Positions 7,069 through 14,343 are shown, numbered from the stretch's first letter. The stretch is DNA of 14,869 nt from JAHFOW01 sp964370795 (GCA_964370795.1 CAYJME010000065.1:1-14869); one strand, 5' to 3'. A program made the numbers and translations. Notes: generated from the letters alone by a model not told the origin.

Positions 7069-7160
7069 TTGCCTGGCAACCCTGCTACCGTGTCCTTACA
7101 AGGATTTAGGTCAGAAGCTTTGCGCCGCATTTTTTCAAATGCTTTGCCTTTTTCAGGTGT
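7069..7160 (-). promoter_or_regulatory. Cyclic di-GMP-I (GEMM-I) riboswitch
   Basis: Read on the minus strand, the segment shows the GEMM-I consensus in order: GGCAAAGC; a GCATTT/AAATGC stem capped by a GAAA tetraloop; GGCGCAAAGC; CTGACCTAAATCC; a TCCTTGTAAGGA stem; and GGTAGCAGGGTTGCC. It matches the Vibrio Vc2 pattern (GGCAAACC, GNRA loop, GACGCAAAGCC, GGCCTAAACC, GGTAGCGGGGTTACC) nearly block for block, with the GNRA loop placed to dock with its receptor in the other stem. By established knowledge this aptamer binds c-di-GMP. It lies about 140 bases ahead of the small secreted-protein gene. Whether c-di-GMP turns that gene on or off cannot be told from the sequence. The outer stem limits are approximate. 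Confidence 0.95.
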
Positions 7161-7300
7161 TTCATGATTAAAACGGTAGGTGATACATACAATTTTTTGA
7201 TTTATTAGTTCTGAATTTTATATACACAAAAATACACACATTTATGTTCTGTTGGTATAAACCAGGATTTTATTTTCTGTTCTGGTAATCGTTCAACGAC

Positions 7301-7404
7301 AAGGACGCGGAGGCCGCAGAGAAATACGTGAAAAGGGAGTAGGAGTATTTCGCATACTATTTCTGTTTATCCTCCGCCAGCCTCTCCGCAATCTCAGCGT
7401 CCTC
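7301..7404. repeat. Imperfect fold-back repeat downstream of the AsmA gene
   Basis: The left arm (7301-7322, AAGGACGCGGAGGCCGCAGA...) and the reverse complement of the right arm (7383-7404) agree at 16 of 22 positions. In the middle, AGTAT and ATACT (7344-7358) form a small inner hairpin. Wording such as CGCGGAGGCCGCAGAG resembles the GACGCAGAG-type dispersed repeats common between genes in many bacteria. It begins about 24 bases after the AsmA stop codon, so it could also act as a transcript end. Confidence 0.55.
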
Positions 7405-7427
7405 TGCGGTGGGCTGACTGTTACAAC

Positions 7428-9341
7428 TTAAGGCTTGTCTCCCTGTTTCTTTTTACCGGAATCATCTCCAAACAAACCCTTAATAAGGTTTTCGACAGGT
7501 TGTTCTATGTTCTTTTTATCTTTCAGTGCATCTTTGGGTAATCCAATTTCTTTTCCCAATTTTTCCAGTCCTTTTTCCAGTTCCTTTCCGCCATAATATT
7601 TTGCCATGGCTGTCGCTACAGAGGAAGAATCAAGCATGGGTCTTGGTGAACTGAGGCTCCCCCCGATTGAAAGAGGCAGTACCATGCGTTTATCAGAATC
7701 GATGAGGGCTTGAACGGGTTCTGCCTTTTTGGCAAGATCGGCAGAATACTTCGGCGGTAGAACCAGCTTTCCTTTGAGATCAAGGTTCTGTGTCTTTATA
7801 TCAAGAGAACCATTAAAAAATGCATCCGTAGCGGTATCTTTTGCCGTATGAATACCCCGCAGCGTCATATCTTGTACGTTGACAGTATTCTTTGCCTTGG
7901 CAAATTTGCAGTCGAGATAGTCAAACCGTGTGAGTTTCTGTTTGGACAACTCCCCTTTATCTGACTTTAAATACCCGGATACACCCTTGAAGTCAAAGAG
8001 CGACTCAAGTACGGTATCAACCAAATTGAAGTTCTTGAGCCTGCCATTGTCGATTCGAAATGAACCATGAGCGTTCACCGTTTCAACAAGGTTGCCAAAT
8101 CCAAGACCATTGGCGGTAAATGAACCAGAAAACTTCCCGTCAAACATCCCCTTATATTGGGTGAAGGAGTCAACGACCTTTTCCATATCTATATTTTTGA
8201 GAATTGGTTTCATTGTCCATTGAAGTTTTTTTGTCTCTACATCTCCCGTCATGGTAACATCACCCTGGAAAGCCTGTGCCTGAAAAGACTGAATCTTGAG
8301 GTGGTCGCTCTGATACTCGAACTGTGAATTCATATTTTCAAAGGCAACTGATTGGACTTCTCCTGCTTTAACACCAATCTTGCCGTTTCCAACTGTTTCA
8401 CCCTTCTTTTTCTGTCCATGAAAATCTATGCTCATGCCTTTCACAAAGCCGGTTGAAGTACCTGACTGATAGATTTTCAGGTCTTTTGTTTCTAACTTTC
8501 CATCAGCCCGGAGGTCATCCAGCGTACCCTTTGAAATCACCTCAAAATCTACCAGACCAGAAACTTTCATACCGTCCGGCATTGCAGATGGATAACAAGC
8601 AATGATATCTTCCAGATTGAGTGATTGTGATTGGAATGCAATGTCCCATTGAGGCGCATTCTTAAAATCTTCCACCTTCCCTTTTATCCTGAAATTTTGG
8701 TCCTTACCGCCTGGCAAACGTGCCGCCATAGATAGAGTAACAGGCTTCGTTAATGAAACGTCTTTCAGATCAAGATCGAGCATATCGATTGTGGTTGTTC
8801 GCGGACTACTCAGACCAAACTCATCGGTAAACGTAATTGCGCCCTGACGTATGGCTAATTCAGAAACCAGCAAACCTGCAAGCACAGAACCTCCACCGTC
8901 CGATTTCTTCTTTTGCTTACCTGTAGTGCCTGTTGGTTCCTCTGTCTGAGTGCCACCTACAATGTCCGAGTAACTGAACTCCCCTTTTGCATTCCTAAAG
9001 AGATGTATTTCGGGTTTATTCAATATCACTTTTTTGACTTCAAGCTGTCCTTTTAACAAAGGGAGTAATTTTACTTTCACATTAAGACGCCCCAGGTTGA
9101 GAAAATCACCTTTTCCAAATGCTGGATTTTCGCCGATGCGGATACCCTTCATCTCAACGCCAAAACCCTTCAGAATGGTAAGGTCCATCCCCCTGAAATC
9201 AAAATCCCTCGGTAAATAGGGCTTTGCCCGCTCTTTGACAGTATCATTATATTTATTCAAATCAATAACGAAAGGTAAAACTACCACAGCAATAAGGAGA
9301 GAGAAAACCACACTGAGTCCAATAATAATTGCTTTTTTCAT
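7428..9341 (-). CDS. AsmA family protein
   Basis: A 637-residue protein with an N-terminal membrane anchor (about residues 4-27) followed by DLNKYND-----AKPYL and a G-RIGENPAF--GDFLNLGRL stretch, the classic opening of AsmA-family proteins. LPLLKGQLEVKKVILNKPEI and GEFSYSDI then follow, as in other family members. The C-terminal half contains the AsmA-2 type repeat (GSFRIDNGRLKNFNLVDTV) and ends in a charged, lysine-rich tail. Such proteins sit in the inner membrane with a large periplasmic beta-rich body and are linked to outer-membrane assembly and lipid transport. It lies 64 bases after the radical SAM gene on the same strand and may share its transcript, though its ribosome binding site is weak. 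A different member of the superfamily (DUF748) is at the left end of the window. Confidence 0.9.
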   Translation of the reverse strand: MKKAIIIGLSVVFSLLIAVVVLPFVIDLNKYNDTVKERAKPYLPRDFDFRGMDLTILKGFGVEMKGIRIGENPAFGKGDFLNLGRLNVKVKLLPLLKGQLEVKKVILNKPEIHLFRNAKGEFSYSDIVGGTQTEEPTGTTGKQKKKSDGGGSVLAGLLVSELAIRQGAITFTDEFGLSSPRTTTIDMLDLDLKDVSLTKPVTLSMAARLPGGKDQNFRIKGKVEDFKNAPQWDIAFQSQSLNLEDIIACYPSAMPDGMKVSGLVDFEVISKGTLDDLRADGKLETKDLKIYQSGTSTGFVKGMSIDFHGQKKKGETVGNGKIGVKAGEVQSVAFENMNSQFEYQSDHLKIQSFQAQAFQGDVTMTGDVETKKLQWTMKPILKNIDMEKVVDSFTQYKGMFDGKFSGSFTANGLGFGNLVETVNAHGSFRIDNGRLKNFNLVDTVLESLFDFKGVSGYLKSDKGELSKQKLTRFDYLDCKFAKAKNTVNVQDMTLRGIHTAKDTATDAFFNGSLDIKTQNLDLKGKLVLPPKYSADLAKKAEPVQALIDSDKRMVLPLSIGGSLSSPRPMLDSSSVATAMAKYYGGKELEKGLEKLGKEIGLPKDALKDKKNIEQPVENLIKGLFGDDSGKKKQGDKP

Positions 9342-9405
9342 AATTTTGCTTACTTCACAAAAAGGTTTTTATTTGTTAATAAATGCTATTTAATTGTATT
9401 TGTCT

Positions 9406-10311
9406 TTAAGTTGCAAACCTGCAGATACCTTCTTCTCTTGACTCTTTAAGGGCATTTTCGAATTCTTCGACGGTAATATGCCGATTGATCTCAGGATACT
9501 TGTGGGCAAGTCCACAGGGATGGTATTGATCCATAATGTTTACATAGGTATGGGGAGAAATTTCTTTAGACAGAAACCGCATAATTTCTCGTGTACCTGC
9601 CAATCCGCCTGGCATAACGAGATGCCGAACGATAAGTCCCCTCTCGGCAATACCACGGTCATCCATTACAAGGTCGCCTACCTGTCTGTGCATTTCCTTG
9701 ACGGCCTTCATGGCTACCTGAGGATAATCCCGTGCCTTGCATAACTTCAATGCAACCTCGCTATTAAAAAATTTGAAGTCAGGCATGTAGATATCAAAAA
9801 CCTCATCTAACAATTGCAGGGTTTCAACAAGGTCGTAGCCACCGGTATTATAAACGAGGGGTATTTCTAAACCATCTTTGATGGCATAAGGAAGCGCATC
9901 GAGTATCTGAGGGACAACATGGGTGGGTGTGACAAAATTAATATTATGACAGCCCATATCCTGAAGTTCAACCATCATCCGTGCAAATCGTTCTATGGAA
10001 ATCTCATAGCCTTCACCAAGATGACTGATTTCGAAATTTTGACAAAAGACACACCCCAGATTACACGACGTAATGAAAATAGTTCCCGAACCATGCGTAC
10101 CGACCAAAGGCGATTCTTCACCAAAGTGGGGATGATAGCTTGAAACCCTGGGCAATTTACCCGTCTTACACACACCAAGCCTGTTTTCAAGCCGGTTGAC
10201 CTTACATCGCCGTGGGCATATCTGGCATTCCTGTAATAACTCCCTGGCCTTTTCAATCCTTTTCTGAAGTATACCCGTTTTATGTAAATGGAGGTAACCT
10301 GGCTGAAACAT
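9406..10311 (-). CDS. PflX-type radical SAM protein
   Basis: A 301-residue protein of the pyruvate formate-lyase-activating-like radical SAM group (COG1313, PflX). The CxxxCxxC motif that binds the 4Fe-4S cluster is at C83, C87 and C90 (SCNLGCVFCQN). A second cysteine set, C29-x2-C32-x3-C36 with C48 (QICPRRCKVNR...GVC), is typical of this group and may hold another metal site. The N-GGYD, PDFKF and RHLVMPG motifs of the family are all present. The substrate is unknown; family members are usually annotated as activators without proof. I start at the ATG at 10309-10311 (MFQPGYLHLHKTG), which matches where related proteins begin as I recall them; an in-frame TTG at 10326 would add five residues. 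Neither has a strong ribosome binding site. It is divergent from ftsH, with about 220 bases between the starts. Confidence 0.88.
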   Translation of the reverse strand: MFQPGYLHLHKTGILQKRIEKARELLQECQICPRRCKVNRLENRLGVCKTGKLPRVSSYHPHFGEESPLVGTHGSGTIFITSCNLGCVFCQNFEISHLGEGYEISIERFARMMVELQDMGCHNINFVTPTHVVPQILDALPYAIKDGLEIPLVYNTGGYDLVETLQLLDEVFDIYMPDFKFFNSEVALKLCKARDYPQVAMKAVKEMHRQVGDLVMDDRGIAERGLIVRHLVMPGGLAGTREIMRFLSKEISPHTYVNIMDQYHPCGLAHKYPEINRHITVEEFENALKESREEGICRFAT

Positions 10312-10529
10312 ACCGTAATTTCTCAATTATTTACCGATAAATAAGGCATCAAGACCACTTTTTATAATAGCAAGGCTCTCCTTGCCACTAGAGGGTTGTT
10401 TGAATTTCCAAACCATTAAACATTATAACAATTGTATGACTTATAACCACGTGAGTCAATATTCAAACAAATTCAGCGAAGTAAATTAGCAGTTGCCTTG
10501 ACACCCGATAATTGATATATTTCTATATT

Positions 10530-12350
10530 ATGCAAAAAAAATGCCTTTCCTTCATTACTCTCTTCATTTTCACACTGTTGTTTTCCATAGTAACAACATT
10601 TTCTGTTGCCCATGCCGCATTCCCTGTTATAGAAAACATCCACTACAGCGAATTTAAAAAATTAATTCAGGAAGACAAGTTAGAAGAGGTTATCCTGAAT
10701 ACAACGTCAATTAAAGGGATTTTAAAGGCGGAGGATGGGCAAAAGGTAAAAAGAACCGTCTCAACGGTAAAGATAGAAGATCCGGATCTGATTAGGGAAC
10801 TTGTTGCACATAAGGTAAAATTTTCTGCATCATCGGAAGGTGCATGGAAACAAAGTCTGTTTCTCATCTGGTTCATCCCCATGATCATATTTTTTATCAT
10901 GATGGCACGGGCGCGGAGAGGAGTAACGAGCACCGGACTGATGTCCATTGGAAAAAGTCGCGCTAATCTCTATGTTGACAGGGACACAGGCGTTACCTTT
11001 GATGATGTGGCGGGTGTGGACGAGGCGAAAGAGGAGCTTAAAGAGATCATCGATTATCTCAAAAACCCGCAAAAGTACCAGAGGCTGGGAGGAAAAATTC
11101 CCAAAGGGGTATTACTGGTTGGCCCCACGGGTACGGGCAAGACATTACTTGCCAAGGCAGTGGCCGGAGAGGCGAAGGTGCCATTTTTTTCTATCAGTGG
11201 CTCAGGATTCGTTGAGATGTTTGTCGGTGTTGGCGCCGCGCGGGTACGTGATTTATTTGCACAGGGGCAGGAAAAGGCCCCTTGTATTATTTTCATAGAC
11301 GAAATTGATGCCTTGGGTAAAGTCCGGGCAGCTGCACCCATATCCGGCGGTCATGAAGAACGTGAAAACACCCTGAACCAACTCCTTGTTGAGATGGACG
11401 GCTTTGATACCAGAAAAGGGGTAATTCTTATGGCCGCGACGAATAGACCTGAAATCCTTGACCCGGCATTGTTGAGGCCGGGACGGTTCGACCGGCATAT
11501 CCTGGTGGACAGGCCTGACATAAAAGGACGTGAGGAGATACTGAGAGTTCATTGCAAGAACGTGAAAGTCAGCAAAAAAGTGGATATAAAAATACTTGCA
11601 GCACGAACACCGGGTTTTGTCGGGGCAGATCTGGCCAATGTAGTCAATGAGGCGGCCCTTCTTGCTGCCCGGATAGGCAAAGAGGAAGTCGGGATGGAAA
11701 GCTTTGAAGAGGCTATTAACCGTGTTATTGCAGGGCTGGAAAAGAAAAAGAGGGTCATGAGTAAAAAAGAGCAGGAGATTATTGCCTACCATGAATCAGG
11801 GCATGCCCTTGTGGCAGAATCCGTTCCTGGGGCAGACAAAGTACACAGAATCTCCATCATTCCCCGTGGTATTGCTGCGCTGGGATACACCCTTCAACTC
11901 CCCACCGAAGATCGATACTTACTCACGCGGTCCGAGTTATTGGACAGGCTCGCCGTGCTTCTCGGCGGACGGGTTGCCGAAGAAATCAAATTTAACGAGG
12001 TCTCAACGGGCGCTCAAAACGATCTGGAACGTTCAACGGACATTGCAACAAGTATGGTCAGGGAATATGGTATGAGTGAAAAAATGGGGCCCATGACCTT
12101 TCATAATGGCAAGAAAACCCAATTCATCGATTTTGGATTTCGATCAGGCCGGGAATTAAGTGAAGAGGTATCAAAAGAAATCGACAACGAGGTCAAAAAG
12201 ATCATCTTCGACACATACACACGAGTCAAAGGCATCATTCTTGAAAACCAGGACAAACTCAATACCCTTGCCAAACTCCTCCTTGAAAAGGAAGTAGTGG
12301 AAGGCGAAGAATTACGGAAGATTATGTCAGAAAAAACCCCGCCTCCTTAA
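10530..12350 (+). CDS. ftsH: ATP-dependent zinc metalloprotease FtsH
   Basis: A 606-residue membrane AAA+ protease that degrades unneeded or damaged membrane and cytosolic proteins. Order: N-terminal hydrophobic segment (about 5-27), small periplasmic domain, second membrane segment (about 104-125), AAA domain with Walker A GPTGTGKT (198-205), pore loop FVEMFVG, Walker B FIDEID (D257, E258) and the second region of homology (ATNRPEILDPALLRPGRFD). Next comes the protease domain with HESGH (H421, E422, H425; most FtsH have HEAGH) and a third zinc ligand, D498, in GAQND. All catalytic elements are present and the length is normal. I use the ATG at 10530; a TTG 18 bases upstream is in frame. No Shine-Dalgarno sequence precedes either. 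A TTGACA lies at 10498-10503, very close to the start. The stop overlaps the stop of a convergent gene. The genome may have other ftsH copies. Confidence 0.96.
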   Translation: MQKKCLSFITLFIFTLLFSIVTTFSVAHAAFPVIENIHYSEFKKLIQEDKLEEVILNTTSIKGILKAEDGQKVKRTVSTVKIEDPDLIRELVAHKVKFSASSEGAWKQSLFLIWFIPMIIFFIMMARARRGVTSTGLMSIGKSRANLYVDRDTGVTFDDVAGVDEAKEELKEIIDYLKNPQKYQRLGGKIPKGVLLVGPTGTGKTLLAKAVAGEAKVPFFSISGSGFVEMFVGVGAARVRDLFAQGQEKAPCIIFIDEIDALGKVRAAAPISGGHEERENTLNQLLVEMDGFDTRKGVILMAATNRPEILDPALLRPGRFDRHILVDRPDIKGREEILRVHCKNVKVSKKVDIKILAARTPGFVGADLANVVNEAALLAARIGKEEVGMESFEEAINRVIAGLEKKKRVMSKKEQEIIAYHESGHALVAESVPGADKVHRISIIPRGIAALGYTLQLPTEDRYLLTRSELLDRLAVLLGGRVAEEIKFNEVSTGAQNDLERSTDIATSMVREYGMSEKMGPMTFHNGKKTQFIDFGFRSGRELSEEVSKEIDNEVKKIIFDTYTRVKGIILENQDKLNTLAKLLLEKEVVEGEELRKIMSEKTPPP

Positions 12351-12848
12351 AAAGCGCTGATGGGGAACAGTGCTGCTCCAGGCAATGGGGGTTCCCGCTT
12401 CTTGTCCAGGAACATAAGGTGCAAGTTCCACCTACCATCCGAGGCAACAACGCATGTCCAATGCATCAATGCCTTTCCCCGATCGTATTTCGGATATGAT
12501 AGCAACCCATTGAAGATATCAATGTACCCGTTTGGGCAGAGGTTGGCTCGAATCCAGGTTGCATCGATTTCCCCTTTGGCCACGGTCACCCAAACTACTA
12601 CTTGGTCATCTCCATCTTCGCCATCCAAAATTTGCCCTGTCAGACATTCCCGCCACCGGAAAACGTTGTCCGCTACGAACTGGGGTCGATACCTCCTAAG
12701 TGCTTCCTCTGGGGGGGCCTGCCCTCCAATATGCGAGCAAAGAGGTCTGCACCCCATCGATTGTGTTCGGATGCCCACCCCAGATTACCACGGCATCCTT
12801 ATGAGGGCAGTCTCCTCTTGGGCAATTTCCATCTATCATACGGCACAT
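12347..12848 (-). pseudogene. Unrecognised gene split by a frameshift in a C7 run
   Basis: Two overlapping minus-strand frames appear to be one gene. The first starts at ATG 12846-12848, three bases after the upstream gene's stop, and reads MCRMIDGNCPRGDCPHKDAV to TAG at 12696. The second is the frame ending at 12347 (product end GAALFPISAF). They switch at a run of seven C (plus-strand G7, 12711-12717). Removing one C joins ...LLAYWRAGPPEEALRRYRPQ... into a 166-residue protein with a cysteine/histidine cluster near its start (C2, C9, C14, H16). The second frame alone could begin at ATG 12778 (143 residues). I recognise no family. The frameshift may be a sequencing error, a real mutation or a phase-variable tract. 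The final stop overlaps the ftsH stop. By eye, base composition is richer in GC than in the backbone. Confidence 0.5.
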
Positions 12849-12851
12849 TGG

Positions 12852-13127
12852 TCACTGTTGAGTAAAATGCACGTTTTCCCGACCTTCCGCCATGATGATA
12901 GAAAGGCTGGCTATTGTGGTTGCGGTGATCCCGTAGTTGCAGCGCGGACACATTGCACGAAAGGAGTTGCGAATCTCCCGGGCTAAGTCTTTCCCGGCAA
13001 TGCCCCTGCTCTTGAGATGCGCTGCGGATGCCCGGTAATACTGGCACAGTTCCGTGAACGGAACACCCCAAATAACGGAGTAACCGTTTGCGGAGAACCC
13101 CGCTATAAAATCCTTAGTTGTAGGCAT
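12852..13127 (-). CDS. Small CxxC protein of unknown function
   Basis: A 91-residue soluble protein with a good ribosome binding site (GAGGAG about 9 bases before the ATG). The first half is mixed (FIAGFSANGYSVIWGVPF); the middle is a basic helix (YRASAAHLKSRGIAGKDLA); near the end comes CPRCNYG (about residues 60-66), which could be half of a zinc site. The following gene starts three bases after its stop and has its own cysteine cluster, so the two may form one operon and perhaps one complex. I do not recognise the family. Composition differs from the backbone and fits the island that contains it. Confidence 0.6.
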   Translation of the reverse strand: MPTTKDFIAGFSANGYSVIWGVPFTELCQYYRASAAHLKSRGIAGKDLAREIRNSFRAMCPRCNYGITATTIASLSIIMAEGRENVHFTQQ

Positions 13128-13160
13128 CGGTCATTCTCCTCTTCTGCCGAACGCTGAGCC

Positions 13161-13756
13161 TCAGCCGCGCGCGGCTTTTTGCGCGTCGGTTGCAGGCTCT
13201 TGTTCGGCTAAGCCTTTCTTATCTTTGGGCATCAATTCGAAGAAGCGCTCGCACCTTTGCCGGACAACATCAATGGAGTCTGTCCTGAATACTTCGGTAT
13301 GTAGGCGTTCGCAGCCTTGGGTAACGCAGTCAATGGCAGTCTTCTCCCAGAGGTTCTTGCAAGGCCATGTGGCGAGAACTGCTATAAACGGTGCTGAACA
13401 TTTCAACGTCCGCAGGCGCTCAGGAAGACTGGTGGCGAAGCCAACTTTGAACGGCCAGGATCGTGATCGGGTTCCAATTGCAGGAGGTAGAAGACGCCCT
13501 GCTCGGCAATGGCGGCGTCGGTGCCATCTTCGTCAGTCGCGCTTCTATTCGCAACAGCCATCGACCGGATTTCTTCGGCGAATCGTTGCGCGTCATCGCC
13601 GGAGATGTATGCGATGACTTGCCCACGGTTCGTCTTATTATTCCCTGGTCGCTTCACAGTTTCGATTCCAAGCCGCGCGAGAACCTTGAACACGGTTTGC
13701 TTTCGCATGTCGTGCTGGGCAGCTAGGTCAATCACTGAAATGGTACTTTCATTCAT
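13161..13756 (-). pseudogene. HTH plus GIY-YIG/T5orf172-like protein gene, frameshifted
   Basis: The gene starts at ATG 13754-13756 with GGAAG just upstream. Residues 1-60 (MNESTISVIDLAAQHDMRKQ...) look like a small helix-turn-helix domain. From about 95 the chain reads VFYLLQLEPDHDPG. Near 13449-13453 (GGCCGTTC) the frame is lost by one base. In the next frame it continues FKVGFATSLPERLRTLKCSAPF and on through WEKTAIDC, RLHTEVF and RCERFFELMP to TGA 13161. Together these parts give a 198-residue chain whose second half matches the T5orf172/MUG113 version of the GIY-YIG nuclease fold (YLLQ...FKVGF...ERL...LH.EVF). Separately, the pieces are 13403-13756 and 13161-13406. It may be a real pseudogene or a single-base sequence error. 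Its promoter region carries palindromic operator-like sites. Confidence 0.7.
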
Positions 13757-13782
13757 AAGCTTCCAATCTTGCCGAACAATAA

Positions 13783-13799
13783 TTATACAGTCTGTATAA
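13783..13799. promoter_or_regulatory. Operator-like palindrome over a TATAAT box
   Basis: TTATACAG, one base, then CTGTATAA forms a perfect palindrome 27 bases before the HTH/GIY-YIG start. On the minus strand it overlaps a perfect -10 box, TATAAT (plus-strand 13782-13787). A weak -35 (TTGCCG) lies a little too close. A repressor bound here would shut the gene, and the HTH N-terminus of the product makes autoregulation a fair guess. The same core recurs at 13914-13940. Confidence 0.55.
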
Positions 13800-13913
13800 A
13801 ACGGCAAACACAGACAGTTTTAATATATATAAGAAGTTGCCGTGTCTTCTTGTCGTGTGTTGTAACTTATTTAGAATCATGTGTTTGTATATTTTTTTCT
13901 AAAATTGCCCATT

Positions 13914-13940
13914 CCGGTTTATACAGACTGTATAAACCGG
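13914..13940. promoter_or_regulatory. Second, longer copy of the operator-like palindrome
   Basis: CCGGTTTATACAG (13914-13926), one base, then its exact complement (13928-13940) give a perfect 13-bp inverted repeat. The core TTATACAG-N-CTGTATAA is the same as in the site centred at 13791; the two centres are 136 bases apart. It lies one base past the stop codon of the decayed integrase. It could be a regulator site, a recombination site or a terminator-like hairpin; there is no T-run. Confidence 0.6.
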
Positions 13941-13941
13941 A

Positions 13942-14343
13942 CTACAACCCATCGACTGGACTTCGGACACCGTGGCCGCCTTTATTTAAAAACAGTACAG
14001 CTTTCACTTCGTCGCGGGTCATTACCACGGGCAGGCGTGTTGGTTTGCGGGCACGAATGACCATACCAAGATCGCCGACTTCGCGTCCGATTACGGAGCG
14101 ATAGAGGAACAGCAAGGCTGCAAGCGCCTGGTTCTGCGTTGAGGCGCTCACCTTATCCTTTACGGCGAGATGGGTAAGGAAGTTGTTGATTTACGGCTCA
14201 CCCATTTCTGCAGGATGACGAACCTTATGGAAGAATATGAACCTCTTGACCCAATGACAATAGGTCTGCTCAGTACGGCAGCTGTAATGACGAGAACGGA
14301 GGGCTTCCTGAAGACGGTCCATGAGTTTCGGTTTCCGGTCCAT
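13942..14343 (-). pseudogene. Integron-type tyrosine recombinase remnant, catalytic core deleted
   Basis: From ATG 14341-14343 the frame reads MDRKPKLMDRLQEALRSRHY and on to WVKRFIFFHKVRHPAEMGEP, the N-terminal core-binding domain of integron-type (XerC/D-like) integrases. A TAA at 14191-14193 breaks it where the family has a coding residue. The same frame continues INNFLTHLAVKDKVSASTQN, then ALLFLYRSVIGREVGDLG and RARKPTRLPVVMTRDEVKAV. It then jumps directly to FLNKGGHGVRSPVDGL, which is the usual C-terminal end of these enzymes. About 190-200 residues, including the catalytic Arg-His-Arg-Tyr set, are therefore missing. The remnant has 133 codons against roughly 320-340 in intact members. 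It cannot recombine DNA. An ATG further up (14412) is also in frame but adds sequence I do not recognise. Confidence 0.85.

Larger units (their letters stand above)
6927..7427. other. Long regulatory leader and intergenic region
   Basis: These 501 bases hold no convincing gene. The minus-strand open frame 6942-7130 runs through the riboswitch and is a shadow. From right to left they contain a fold-back repeat just downstream of the AsmA gene (7301-7404), an AT-rich stretch likely to hold the promoter of the riboswitch transcript (no clear -35/-10 pair could be fixed by eye), the c-di-GMP riboswitch (7069-7160), its presumed expression platform with a long AT-rich hairpin (7023-7058), and the ribosome binding site of the secreted-protein gene. 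Confidence 0.7.

Noticed and set aside
6942..7130. Minus-strand 62-codon frame
   Set aside because: It runs straight through the c-di-GMP riboswitch; the conserved bases are explained by RNA structure, not by protein.
11253..11792. Minus-strand 179-codon frame inside ftsH
   Set aside because: It is antisense to the conserved AAA and protease domains; the coding signal belongs to ftsH.
12360..12986. Plus-strand 208-codon frame after ftsH
   Set aside because: It is antisense to the minus-strand island genes, which have a better start signal (GAGGAG) and more protein-like sequence; it has no ribosome binding site.
12799..13071. Minus-strand 90-codon frame overlapping the CxxC protein
   Set aside because: It lies in the wrong frame of the better-supported gene 12852-13127 and has no ribosome binding site.
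13403..13807. Extended start of the HTH/GIY-YIG gene (MPFYTDC...)
   Set aside because: The extra 17 residues are read from the operator palindrome and -10 box; the ATG at 13756 has GGAAG just before it and fits an HTH domain start.
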